Positions 49,801 to 59,813 of a stretch of DNA of 64,000 nucleotides are shown in pieces; positions within the stretch are counted from its first letter, which is position 1; each line of letters begins with the position of its first letter. Source of the DNA: Euschistus heros (lineage: Eukaryota; Arthropoda; Insecta; Hemiptera; Pentatomidae); the NCBI GenBank assembly GCA_003667255.2, contig RCWM02001172.1, forward strand, positions 1-64,000. The letters run 5' to 3'. The notes below the pieces were generated by a model that saw nothing but the letters and a program-made list of their open reading frames with translations, was not told where the DNA came from and searched no databases. Both the position numbers and the translations under genes were made by a program.

Positions 49801-50750
49801 ATAAATAAATATTTTTTTCGCTAATCCCGAGATAATAACAATAGAGATAAAGATAAATTCAAGTTAGCTAACTAGTCACATTATACATAAACATTATTAT
49901 GTTTTATAGAAAGTTTCTAAATTTAATATTAGTTAAAAATAAAAATATTTATTATTAGTTTTTATAATTATAGAAAATTATATGATAAGTAAAATTGAAT
50001 AAATTTATTATTGTATATGATATTACAAAAACACGAATTGCTCGTTTTATTAATTTACACAACAATTAATCACTACGTAATGTTTTTCCAAAAAGAGGTC
50101 CAGATCGAAATGGAACCCAGATTTCTGTTCTAAAGACCGCGTTTTTAATACAGAAAATCAAAAAAAAATATATCTGTTAAAAGAAAGCCATGAACCCTCG
50201 AACAAATCTTAAAACAACTTACAATAAAAAAAACACCCCAAAAAAAACCCAAATATGTTCAAACATTAAATCCGACATATCAAAAAAGGGATTAGTCACT
50301 ATAGTATAGGGACCTATTGAACAAAAACTTTTAAATTCGCATACCATAACAATATGAAAACGCCTAAGAAAAAGAAACAGAAGAGAAATTTAAGAAATTT
50401 ACCTGTTTCAGGTCAAAATGAGATACCTTCAATCATAATATTGTGATTGAACTCCAGTAGAAATCTCTACAGGTAACAGACCTTAGTAAGACTTCTGGGA
50501 ATAAACACCCGTAAAATTTACAAATTCCCTAGTCATTTCTAAATTTTTACATCTACTATGGCAATAATTAAATATAAAATCAAATTCAAACGAACTAAAT
50601 CCATAGCAAAGACAATTAACGCAATATCTTTCAAGAGGCCTGACAATAATCACCTTAACGTTAACACAGCCCACTTAAACACAACACGGCCAGTCGAAAA
50701 TTCGAACATCTCAGCCTGAACAAATTTCCGAGTGAAAAAGAGGTGTTTTA
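46860..50750 (+). pseudogene. Decayed gag region and unidentified interior of the older element
   Basis: AT-rich, no frame longer than about 70 codons. Around 47770-47950, with shifts, a frame reads QHPAFQ, FNNFNQYRPP and similar Asn/Gln/Pro-rich sequence like the C-terminal Gag of the neighbour errantivirus; I take it as Gag remnant. Nothing in 47960-50700 could be assigned. A short GTCCCAGTGA/CCAGTGACCT repeat occurs at 49630-49720. No RT, RNase H or integrase motif was found. Confidence 0.4.
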
Positions 50751-51560
50751 ATCAATGGTCCCTAGGCTCAGCTATTTCTTGGCAACTGGAAATATGGATG
50801 TGGATGACAAGACTAAATATGATGAAATTCCTAAGCACAGTTTCAATCGAATGAACTTTCTTTAGAACATTAACATAAATAACTCAATATCTCATAAAAA
50901 TAAAAAAACTTTAATTAACGAATTTAAACTAATGAGGATAAGAATTATTTCAAGTCCAATAATGAGAAAATTAAAAATTATTTCCAAAATCTCTGGAATA
51001 GAATAGACTCCGATTCTGTAGAAATAAACCAACAATACTCATTTTTGTTTAGGAACCATATGCTACTGTATAATAAAATTAACTATATAGACACTAGCCA
51101 TGAATTCTGTAAACTTAACATTATTTACTTAAGTATTTTCTCCTTTTCCGAAGATCATGTCATCTTTAATACCAATATTAAACTAAAATCCGAACATACA
51201 GAAGTCTTACGGCAATTACGCAGAATACACTGTTTCCGATTTTCCTTCATAAAGACTAATATTTCAAGATTTTGTCCAATTTTCTTTATCCTCTCCCACA
51301 TATAAAACCTTTTTTATTTTATTATATCCTGTACAAATGGGTGGTTAATTTGTTACCTCTCTTGTATTTCCTTCCATGGTATTAAAATATGAGGAGTTAT
51401 TCATTGGTGATTGTATCTTAATTTTCAAAAATTTTTAAGAAACAACAAATCTATATTGGTCAAATTTATGACTCTGAAAATCAAACAGAAAATCTTGAAA
51501 TCAAGTTTCTTATTGAAAGGAAGTACAACAAAAATTCTCAGGATTTCAGCAAGACATTCC
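50700..51560 (+). pseudogene. env: Env remnant of the older element, ectodomain
   Basis: A basic cleavage-like site is at about 50735-50750 and is followed by a segment (50770-50830, two frames) that parallels the neighbouring errantivirus env just after its furin site: ATGNMDV, then DDKTKYDE. The frame 51045-51305 contains HEFCKLNIIYLSI, parallel to the EFCKLGIIHSSI segment of that env. Several stops and shifts. Homology is to the same baculovirus-F-related class. Non-functional. Confidence 0.75.
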
Positions 51561-52440
51561 CTCAAAACTCATTAACAAGAAAGAAACAATACGAGAAAAA
51601 AAATTTTTGCAGAAGAATTGGTGGGAAGCATCCTACAAGAGGTGAGAACAGAGTGACACTGTGACTTTCTCGTGACAAGACAGCTGTAGTAAATACTCTG
51701 TGAGTAAACAATCGGGATGTGAGCAACAGTTCTATTAATGCTTGTAACTGACCGCTCACTGTTTATTCTTTATTTGCTTCTTTTTTATATATTTGTAGTT
51801 ATTTATAATCTTTGTGTTTATTTATATTTCTAATATATTTCTTTATAATATTTCTGGTGCAAATTCATATTATGTCAAAAAGACGTCAATAATGTTTTTT
51901 TATTTTTATTTGTTTTTTTTTTTTTTCTTTTACCCTAACAAAGTACTATTAATTATGTTTACAACGTATGTTGATTATGTTTATTTAAGATAACTAAACC
52001 ACTATCAATTGTTTGTTTTATTAAGTACTAATAATTATGTTTACGAAGTATGTTGATGATGTTTTATTAAGATAACAAAACACAAAATTAATTAGTGTTT
52101 TACTATTAATTATGTTTTATTTGTTTAAACTAAATTATTATGTTTATTAACTATTATTTCTATTAAGGGCCAAAACCCCCCTGGTAATTGAAAAATGTAT
52201 TTTCCTAAAAAACAGTAATTTTTCATTCATTCATTCAATTATAATTGTATAAATAACTCTAGAATAGATAATAAATGTAAAAATGAACTCTTAGAAGATA
52301 AGGAATTATCTAGGAAGATGTAAAACTCTAGTTATAAGTAATCCCCAACCTTTTGTAAAATATATACCCCTAGTTCTTAAGTAAAATATATAGTTATTAG
52401 TTCTTAATATTCAGTATCAGTATTAATTTTAAACATAAAC
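51560..52440. other. AT-rich, no gene; short tandem repeat
   Basis: A repeat of about 80-90 bp (AGTACTA, TAATTATGTTTAC, GTATGTTGAT, AAGATAAC) is present about twice at 51945-52080, with a further partial copy. No coding signal is seen. Confidence 0.5.
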
Positions 52441-52960
52441 ATTTGTTGTACACCCTAGGTTAACTTTATTATTATATTGGGAAAAAAAAAAAAAAAAAAT
52501 GTACCCCTTTACCAATGTAAAATTTTGTTTACCCTCAGATTAATTGTGTTAACTATTCTTTTGATGAAATTCATAAAGCCAATATTAATATAGAACCATT
52601 AGAAATAATAGACGAAAATATCGTAGATAATTTTTTAACAATTTATTCAGTACTGCTAATAGTTATAATTGCCTTCATTATATATATATATTATAATATA
52701 TATATATATATATATATTGTACAACTTTATTGTTGTAACTTTATTATTATATTGGAAAAAAAAAAAAAAAAAAAAAAATGTACCCCTTTACAATGTAAAA
52801 TTTTGTTACCCTCAGATTAATTGTTTAACTATTCTTTTGATGAAATTTATAAAGCCAATATTAAATATAGAACCATTAGAAATAATCGACGCAAAATATC
52901 GTAGATAATTTTTTAACTATTTTATTTCAGTACTGCTAATAGTATAATTGCCTTCATTAG
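52441..52960 (+). repeat. Env membrane-segment region, duplicated in tandem
   Basis: Two copies of about 200 bp, at about 52456-52680 and 52730-52960, are separated by a TA run. Each has TTATTATATTGG, a poly-A tract of 17-21, TGTACCCCTTTA, CAATGTAAAATTTTGTT, CCTCAGATTAATTG and then CCATTAGAAATAAT. The downstream part reads as IEPLEIID, then FLTIYSVLLIVIIAFII, a membrane span as expected at the end of Env. So the env C-terminus of the older element is doubled. Confidence 0.85.
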
Positions 52961-53114
52961 ATTATATATTGCACAATAATAGATTCACCATTATAGCATT
53001 TTTTGTACTTTAAAATGTAAACAGCCAGAAACCGACGCCATCAAATTGCACCTACCCCAGAACTCCCCCGCTTACTACAAGCCGAGGACGTCTTGATCTC
53101 AGGGAGGGGGGCGA

Positions 53115-53335
53115 GTCATGTAACGAACTTATGAAATCTAAACAGGAAGGCCATCTGGAATCACTGACCTAATGAGGAAGTGCTGACTACGAATTCTTAT
53201 TTTATAAATAAACTAATAAACTCTTACAGATTGTTCTTCGTCTATTTTCAGTCATATACGATGTAACCCTGTAATTCTGTACATTTTAATAAACGCTTTT
53301 TGTTAAAAAGCATTTATTTATCCACCTTACATAAC
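53115..53335 (+). repeat. 3' LTR of the older env-bearing element
   Basis: 221 bp, GTCATGTAACGAAC to TTACATAAC. It carries AATAAA at 53289-53294. It lacks the C- and G-run found in the middle of the 5' copy. Confidence 0.72.
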
Positions 53336-53538
53336 TTTTGACAATCTGTATTTAATTTTGGTTTTTATAACAAAAACTCAAGAAACATTAGTGCCTCTTC
53401 GGGTTTTTCTTTCAAAAAAAAAAAAAAAAAAAAATTAACACACGAATAAATTAAATGCACGGTATATTGAAACAATGACACCTATGACAGATATACTGCA
53501 ATAGGAAAATAAATGCTATATATATAGATATATATATC

Positions 53539-53569
<31 letters not shown>

Positions 53570-53819
53570 AAAATTGTTGTTTTGCAAATGAATAATACTT
53601 TAAAGCCGTATCTACTAACTGCATTTCTAAATGTAGAAAATTGAACATATGTTTTGTAAAAACAACCTTTTAAGCTGTATGATATAAAAATAATATATTT
53701 CAATTTCAAGTAATGAAAAAAGTCATCCCATAAAAAGTTGATCCTTCTGTAAAGATCCTTTCAAAAGTTATTGTATTTAGAAAAAAAAAAATTATAAGTA
53801 AAAAATAATCAGAAATAAA
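53336..53819. other. AT-rich non-coding stretch
   Basis: Contains a poly-A tract at 53416-53435 and TA-rich microsatellite at about 53515-53568 (ATAGATATATATATC, TATATATAT). Nothing else was identified. Confidence 0.5.
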
Positions 53820-54130
53820 TGTACATAACCTCTTTCATTACAATAAAAATTGTGGAAATAAAATAAAGTAAATGATCTAGAGGCAGACTAAGACTCATGT
53901 TTTTTAATTAAATCGAGGTTGCTAGTGCTACTACCTACCTCTTTTTAATATCATTATCATTATTACCTATTATATAGTGATATTACTTAACCTTGTTCTT
54001 GTTATACTTCAATACGTTTATTTATTATTCAGTTTGTCTTTCATTTTATTTTATTCAAGACTTCTAACTGGTGACCCCGAGAAGAACAGTTAAAACCTTC
54101 TGTTGGTGAGAACATTTTTGTCTACTTTTT

Positions 54131-54900
54131 AGTGTGAGTATACCGACAGCTGAAGAATTTCTGTCCCTTCAGAGGCAATTGACGGCACTAGAGTTAAAGC
54201 TAAACGCGCCCCCAACAACCAATATTAGCCATTTCAGCGTAAATTACCCCGTTTTTGGGCCTCGGACCCAACTTTATGGTTCAATCAACTTGAGGCCCAG
54301 TTCGAAATCGCCCACGTGACACTAGACAAAACTAAATATAATCATCTATTATAAGCACTGGACGGCAACATGCTAACCGTTGCTGCCAATGTTATTAAGC
54401 GGGACCCTACACCGTCTTATAACGAACTTTAAAAAGCCATAGTCTCCCATTGTGACGATTTTGAAGAACAGCGCTTGCGAAAATTGTTATCCGGTCTCGA
54501 GTTAGGAGATTTAGAACCATTTATATTACTAAGCATATATATACACACCGCTGCTCTTGATGAAATAGCTACAGCTGCGGATAAAATTTTAGATGTATCT
54601 CAATTCAGCCATATGTGTCATATGCAGAACTACACAATCAAAGCCACCCTATTTACACAAAAATTGCGCCATTAACATGAATTTTGGCATGAAATTATGA
54701 ATTTCATAATAAATTAACAAGAAATTTAAAACCTCACGAGGTAACACAGCTCTCGCTCTTCTTCTAGATTTCGCCTGCGTTCTCCTCCCTTACGTCAGAG
54801 AGAAGTGGAGGACAGCTTTTGTTGGTACCATTCCTCTTTCGTAGACGAGGCACGGAGATTTGTAGCTCCCTGCAAGTATATTGCAAAAACTAAATAGCGG
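54131..54900 (+). pseudogene. CsRn1-type gag remnant
   Basis: The first frame (54134-54319) gives IPTAEEFLSLQRQLTALELK. Other frames continue with segments typical of this clade: LWFNQLEAQFEIAHVT near 54270-54320, DGNMLTVAANVI, and RLRKLLSGLELGDLEPF at 54470-54530. A variant zinc finger reads FCWYHSSFVDEARRFVAPCK near 54815-54880. The clade is known for an unusual Cys-His finger; here one expected Cys appears as Phe. Start codon ambiguous (GTG at 54134). Confidence 0.75.
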
Positions 54901-54959
54901 CGACCTGTTCCTGCCAGCGCACCAATTGTCGCCTTTTCTAAACTGATACCTAAATTATA

Positions 54960-55190
54960 CTTCGTTTTATCATTGATACAGGAGCGAACGTCTATCTTTT
55001 GCCTCCAAGATTTTCAGATCGCTTGAACCCTGTGCAGCAACACCTTTATGCAGCTAAAGACTCCCATATTAGTGTCTGCGGAAAACGAAAGTTGATGCTC
55101 ATATTCAACCCCACAAAGTATTTCACCTACACTTTCCTTTTAGCCAATGTCCAGCAGCCGATTATCGGGTTGGACCTTTAAATTCACTTT
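54960..55190 (+). pseudogene. CsRn1-type protease remnant
   Basis: FIIDTGANVYLLPPRF carries the aspartic active site (near 54975). QQPIIGLDL at 55155-55180 is the C-terminal motif. It lies between Gag and RT as expected. One frame over most of its length, starting upstream of the Met at 54999. Confidence 0.85.
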
Positions 55191-55499
55191 AATCTTATAA
55201 TTGACTTACCCAACCGACGACTTATAGAAGGACTCAGCATGAAATCAGCATGAAATCCACCATCCTGCACAGCTCAACAGACAACCCAAGCACTCTTATT
55301 AGAAAATTCAACCCGACGTCACCTGTAGGAAACCTTCTTCACGAATTCGGACAAATATCGGGTCATTTCCCGCCTCAGCTATCCCGTCCTTTTTCCACGC
55401 AACCCTAATAAAAACAATAGGAACTCCATTATATTCCAAACCCCGGCAGATAGGACCAGATAAAATAACATCAGCTTAGAAAGTGTTGAAAGACAGGCA

Positions 55500-55866
55500 A
55501 TATGCTCGACTTGGGGCTATCTCGACCTTCAGATAGTCCATGAACCAGCCCACTACATTTAGTAAAGAGAAAGATGGCACTTAGAGACCTTGCAGGTACT
55601 ACAGATAATTAAATGGCGTGACTACACCTGACAGGTATCCCCTACCTAATATTCAAGATTGTACCAATTTTATAGAAAATAAAACTTTTCAACTCTGGAC
55701 CTGGCCCACGCTAACCAACAAATAATTTGTGAAATTATTCCAGTTGCGCCATAAGACGTTTACAAAACCCATTACAACACCGCTCGGCTCTTTTAAATTT
55801 CCCTACATGCCGTACTGCTTACGTAACGATGCACGATTTATTAACGAAGTCCTCCATGGGCTGAGG
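55500..55866 (+). pseudogene. CsRn1-type reverse transcriptase fragment
   Basis: Fingers and early palm in several frames: LNGVTTPDRYP near 55610-55640, then 55729-55866 with ITTPLGSFKFPYMPYCLRND and FINEVLHGL. The catalytic Asp motif before it reads TWPT where DL or DP is usual, and the YxDD box is absent because the sequence is cut at 55866. The same stretch recurs inverted at 56590-56829. Confidence 0.82.
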
Positions 55867-55890
55867 ATTAGTGTAATTAGATATAAGTTA
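55867..55890 (+). repeat. Element A 5' LTR, left piece
   Basis: GATTAGTGTAATTAGATATA, then AGTTA, matches the LTR at 63950-63972. It ends in the TTA target duplication and continues, after the insertion, at 58718. Confidence 0.85.
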
Positions 55891-56059
55891 AGGCAAGTAC
55901 GCACTGGGATTCATTGTTCGGACTCTTTGCGTCTCGGATTCATTTTCTAGCATCCGAGACGCCCCGCGACAATAAATCTTGCATCTCCTGTGTTGCGGTT
56001 TATTATTTTTTGAATCTCATCCGGAATGGGATTCTTTACAAAATGTGGCGCAACATTAA

Positions 56060-56300
56060 GTCAGTTTTGGTGGGAAGGGGCCTCTAAATTTTTAATTTAA
56101 GAACTACTTAGCCAATATTAATGAAATTTGGTAACAATGTTTCTTTCTTACTAACTAACCTTTTTTCAAAAGCGCTAGGAATAATATTTCAATTTTGGTG
56201 AGGGGGGGGGCTTCTCAATTTTCTGTTTAAGAACTACTCAGCCGATTTAAAAAAAAGAAAAAGATAATTATGTTTGTTTCATAATAACTAACCTTAAATT
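56060..56300 (-). repeat. Satellite, two monomers, inverted
   Basis: Reverse-oriented monomers (CTAAATTTTTAATTTAAGAA, TTTCTTTCTTACTAACTAAC). They are the mirror counterpart of the array at 57395-58500. The adjoining 56290-56366 is an inverted copy of 57325-57400 (TTAAATATGATTAAAACT). Confidence 0.9.
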
Positions 56301-56829
56301 TTAAATATGATTAAAACTAAACAGAGTTGAAATTTGAACAAGATCTACTAGTATGAGTTGACCATAACTAGAAAAAGTATACTCTTGTTATCTTGCGCAG
56401 GTAATTGACTTTTACTAATGCGCCACATTGTGTAAAGAATCCCATTCCGGATAAGATTCAAAAAATAATAAACCGCAACACAGGAGATGCAAGATTTATT
56501 GTCGCGGTGCGTCCCGGATGCTAGAAAATGAATCCGAGACGCAAAGAGTCCGAACAATGAATCCCAGTGCGTACTTGCCTTAACTTATATCTAATTACAC
56601 TATTACTCAGCTCATGGAGGACTTCGTTAATAAATCGTGCATCGTTACGTAAGCAGTACGGCATGTAGGGAAATTTAAAAGAGCCGAGCGGTGTTGTAAT
56701 GGGTTTTGTAAACGTCTTCTGGCGCAACTGGAATTTGTTGGTAAGCGTGGGTTAGGTCCAGAGTTGAAAAGTTTTATTTTCTATAAAATTGGTACAATCT
56801 TGAATATTAGGTAGGGGATACCTGTCAGG

Positions 56830-57324
56830 TTACTGATTTTTACTTTTATAGGTCTACGTAATGAAATTATGAATTGTAATTTTAATCAGTTTTGATTTTT
56901 TAATTTGTTATGTTGTAAATAAAGTACGCTCGTGTTTTTAAATTTTAATTTAATTTTGTTTCATTTTTTATTATTACTACTATATGATGTTTATTTTATT
57001 ATTATTTTCTTTTTTCTAAATTCTACTGTTATATCTTATTTATAAGCATATTATATTAAGTTAAATTATGTTCTCTTTTTATTTATTTTATTTTATAAAT
57101 ATTTATTGGTTTTTTATTTTTTCTTACTGTACATAATGTGTGAATGTAATCATTTGCCATCTATATTACTTATTGCCCCCATATTTGTGGCAGATTGTAA
57201 TAATCACTCAATAAAAGTATAAAATATTTCTATGTATAGGTAAAATAAAGAATTCGCATTTTTTATTTGTTTTTAATTAGCTGGTAGACCATTTATTAGC
57301 AAAAAGTTAATTTTTACGAGCTGA
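56830..57324. other. AT-rich interior, no gene
   Basis: Very AT-rich sequence between the inverted arm and the satellite flank. It contains AATAAAGTA and poly-T runs but no coding signal or repeat that I recognise. Confidence 0.5.
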
Positions 57325-57394
57325 AGGTGGTCAACTCATACTAGTACATCTTGTTTGAATTTCAACTCTGTTCAGTTTTAATCATATTTAAAAT

Positions 57395-58500
57395 ATAAGG
57401 TTACTTAGTATGAAAGAACCATAGTTAACAAATTTCAGTAAAATCGGCTGAGTAGTTCTTAAATTAAACATTTAGAGGCTCCTTTCCACCAAAATTAAAA
57501 CATTATTGCCAGCGCCTTTAAAAAAGGGTTAATATGAAATAAACATAGTTATAAAATTTCAGTAAAATCGGCTGAGTAGTTCTTAAATTAAAAAGTTAGA
57601 GGCTCCTCCCCATCAAAATTAAAATGTTATTGCCAGCGCCTTTAAAAAAAAGTTAGTATGAAAGAAACATAGTTATAAAATTTCAGTAAAATCGGCTAAG
57701 TAGTTTTTAATTAAAAATTTAGAGGCTCCTCCCCAACAAAATTAAAATGTTATTGCCAGCGCCTTTAAAAAAAGGTTAGTTAGTATGAAAGAAACATAGT
57801 TATCAAATTTCAGTAAAATCGGCTGAATTGTTCTTAAATTAAAAATTTAGAGGCCCCTTCCCACCAAAATTAAAACATCATTCCCAGCGTCTTTAAAAAA
57901 GGTTAGTATGAAAGAACCATAGTTATCAAATTTCATTCAAATCGGCTGAGTAGTTCTTAAATTAAACATTTAGAGGCTCCTTTCCACCAAAATTAAAACA
58001 TTATTGCCAGCGCCTTTAAAAAAGGGTTAATATGAAATAAACATAGTTATAAAATTTTATTAAAATCGGCTGAGTAGTTTTGTTTCTTAAAATTAAAAAG
58101 TTAGAGGCTCCTCCCCATCACAAATTAAAATGTTATTGCCAGCGCCCTTTAAAAAAAAAGTTAGTATGAAAGAAACATAGTTATAAAATTTCAGTAAAAT
58201 CGGCTAAGTAGTTTTTAATTAAAAATTTAGAGGCTCCTCCCCAACAAAATTAAAATGTTATTGCCAGCGCCTTTAAAAAAAGGTTAGTTAGTATGAAAGA
58301 AACATAGTTATCAAATTTCAGTAAAATCGGCTGAATTGTTCTTAAATTAAAAATTTACAGGCCCCTTCCCGCCAAAATTAAAACATCATTCCCAGCGTCT
58401 TTAAAAAAGGTTAGTATGAAAGAACCATAGTTATCAAATTTCATTCAAATCGGCTGAGTAGGTCTTAAATTAAAAATTTAGAGACCCCTCCCCACCAAAA
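57395..58500 (+). repeat. Satellite array inside the Harbinger-like element
   Basis: About nine monomers of 115-125 bp: AGTATGAAAGAACCATAGTT, ATCAAATTTCAGTAAAATCG, GCTGAGTAGTTCTTAAATTA, AAAATTTAGAGGCTCCTCCC, then TTATTGCCAGCGCC. Box for box this is the same layout as the main satellite, with AGTAGTTCTT for AGTCTTTCTT and GCCAGCGCC for TTAGCGCCC. A 480-bp block of four monomers is itself repeated (57420 and 57900). Confidence 0.93.
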
Positions 58501-58717
58501 CTGACGCAATGTTGCGCCACATTTTTTACACATTTTTATTGTATAAAGAATCCCATTCCGAATGCAAAAAAATGAATCCTAGATGCAGCTCGCGACAAAA
58601 AGTTCGAACAATGAATCTCAGTGCGTATCTGCCTGTAGACAATGCTGCGATGCAAAGAGTCTGCGGCATGAATCCGAGCGTCTGCGACGAACAAAGAATC
58701 TCAGTGCGTACAAGCCT

Positions 58718-58851
58718 TTAGACCTAATTATAATTGTTATTAAATTAAGTATCTTAAGGACCTATTTGTATTTAATAAGTTGTAAGTAAATTAATATTTT
58801 GTATTTAATAGTATGTAGTTTGATTAGTCATACCCCCAGTGGCCCGTAACA
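58718..58851 (+). repeat. Element A 5' LTR, right piece
   Basis: From TTAGACCTAATT to GGCCCGTAACA it matches the end of the element A LTR (complement of 37804-37940), including TTTGATTAGTCATACCCCCA. The left part of the LTR lies across the Harbinger-like insertion; the U3 half is missing, lost at 55866. Confidence 0.92.
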
Positions 58852-58854
58852 ATT

Positions 58855-58872
58855 TGGTGTCAGAAGTGGGAT
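58855..58872 (+). other. Primer-binding site, tRNA-Leu type
   Basis: TGGTGTCAGAAGTGGGAT lies three bases after the LTR. It is the complement of a tRNA-Leu 3' end of the type CCCACTTCTGACACCA. Confidence 0.85.
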
Positions 58873-58926
58873 TACTGTTCAATTGCAATTTTTGTCTTGT
58901 ATTTGTAATTATTGAGCTACTAGGAA

Positions 58927-59046
58927 ATGGATACTCAAAACGTTAGATTAAATGATATAAAAGTTGCAGATTTGAGACGGGAGTTGGAGGAGCGCGTTCT
59001 GGATTCCTCCGGATCAAAAACTGTGTTGCAGCGGCGTTTTTTATAA
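58927..59046 (+). pseudogene. Gag start with SAP-like domain, element A plus copy
   Basis: 39 codons from an ATG 55 nt after the primer site: LNDIKVADLRRELEERVLD, then SSGSKTVLQRRF, ending at TAA. It agrees with the minus copy (37722-37615) at most positions. The SAP pattern is better kept here: Val-x-x-Leu-Arg-x-Glu-Leu, Gly-Ser-Lys-x-x-Leu, Arg. SAP motifs bind AT-rich, scaffold-attached DNA; a role in targeting or RNA binding of Gag is inference. After the stop, about 110 nt of leader-like Gag sequence continues, then unrelated insert. Confidence 0.75.
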
Positions 59047-59759
59047 GTTCGGAGGAAAACCCAGATAGCGTTAATTTTGAGCAAATTATCTGCAACTTTT
59101 AAGACTGAATTAGGTTATGTAAAAAACGAATTAGGTAATCTTAGGAATTAGTCTAGTAAAATGAGGGTTTGCCGAAGAAACAACTGCGGAACTTTTATTC
59201 TCAACGGATCTTTATGTTTTTAGGGGTACTGAATCCGAATCTGAAGTTTGCTACCACGGCAACTATCGGTTTCATCTTCAAAATCGCAAAAAACCGCCAA
59301 AAAAAAAAAATTGTTTTCTTATCTATAACGCAATAACGAAACTTTTTTCGAAGAAAGTTTTCAAACATTAATTATAGCTGGAACTAGTACCTACATTATG
59401 AAAAAAAGAAATCCGAAATCGGACCATTTTTCGCGAGGTCCTACAGCACCGCGAAAACACGTTTGTCGTACTCTTTTGGCTATAACTCTGAAACTATTTG
59501 TCCGATACAACATTACTTTTTTTCATCTTAAAGCTGATTAATAAAAATCTATAAATGAAGTTTTAATCAAACCTCGTAAAATGAACATGCGAGCCCACTA
59601 ATAAAAACGTACTGTTGTAAAGTCCAAGTGTTTTTTTGGCACATTTGTCGCTCTAACTTCTCAAATATTTGGACTGATGTGGGTATTTCACAGTGTTAAT
59701 TTTAAGTTACATAATATATGGGATCTAATAGTAAAACTTTAGATAAAAAGCTAAAAGTT

Positions 59760-59813
59760 AAAAGAAATTAAAATGAGTGATAGTTATAACTATCACTCAT
59801 TTTCATTTCTTTT
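59760..59813. repeat. Near-perfect palindrome
   Basis: A perfect 34-bp palindrome (59770-59803, centre AGTTATAACT, arm AAAATGAGTGATAG) extends to 54 bp with one mismatch. It would form a hairpin. It may mark the end or joint of a small inverted-repeat element. Confidence 0.9.

Larger units (their letters stand above)
46590..53335 (+). mobile_element. Older env-bearing gypsy element, heavily decayed
   Basis: Two related terminal segments, about 46590-46856 and 53115-53335, share in order: AAACAGGAAGGCC, TGGAATCACTGACC, CTTTACAGATTG or a variant, CGATGTAACCCTGTAA, AATAAACGCTTT and a TTATCCACCTTACATAAC end. I read them as LTRs. The 3' copy starts GTCATGTAAC after a purine tract AGGGAGGGGGGCGA (53101-53114), giving inverted ends GTCATGT/ACATAAC. 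Between them lie a gag-like tail and env remnants in plus orientation, but no recognisable RT, so most of pol is deleted or beyond recognition. The intact errantivirus ends directly beside its left LTR. Confidence 0.75.
53820..55866 (+). mobile_element. CsRn1-clade Ty3/gypsy element, truncated relic
   Basis: The tRNA-Trp-type primer site TGGTGACCCCGA at 54069 fits the CsRn1 clade. The LTR ends at 54068 (AAGACTTCTAAC); its start is not determined, perhaps TGTACATAAC at 53819. Gag, protease and the first half of RT follow on the plus strand, with many breaks. RT stops at 55866, where an LTR piece of element A begins. No 3' LTR of this element is seen. Confidence 0.78.
55627..56829. repeat. Large inverted repeat (arms about 420 bp)
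   Basis: The left arm 55627-56056 and right arm 56418-56829 are reverse complements with few differences. Each contains the RT fragment, the short element A LTR piece and the left end of the Harbinger-like element, in that order. The spacer (56057-56417) holds inverted satellite. The outer limits CCTGACAGG/CCTGTCAGG are clear. It arose after the Harbinger-like insertion, because the junction itself is duplicated. Confidence 0.9.
55891..58717 (+). mobile_element. PIF/Harbinger-like non-autonomous element carrying satellite
   Basis: The left end AGGCAAGTACGCACTGGGAT and right end (complement) AGGCTTGTACGCACTGAGAT form inverted termini. TTA flanks both sides (55888-55890, 58718-58720), and the uninterrupted LTR has a single GTTAGACC there. 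A 3-bp TTA/TAA duplication points to PIF/Harbinger. No transposase ORF is present. Inside, each subterminal region (about 165-210 bp, up to GCGCCACATT) is followed by satellite pointing inward. An internal inverted duplication complicates the left side. The superfamily name is inferred from duplication length only. Confidence 0.78.

Noticed and set aside
47150..50700. Possible RT or integrase of the older env element
   Set aside because: Looked for YxDD, TDAS, HHCC and DQG-type motifs in all frames and found none.
55888..58720. piggyBac or Kolobok type TTAA insertion
   Set aside because: The left flank reads TTAA but the right reads TTTA; only TTA is shared, and the empty site has GTTAGACC.
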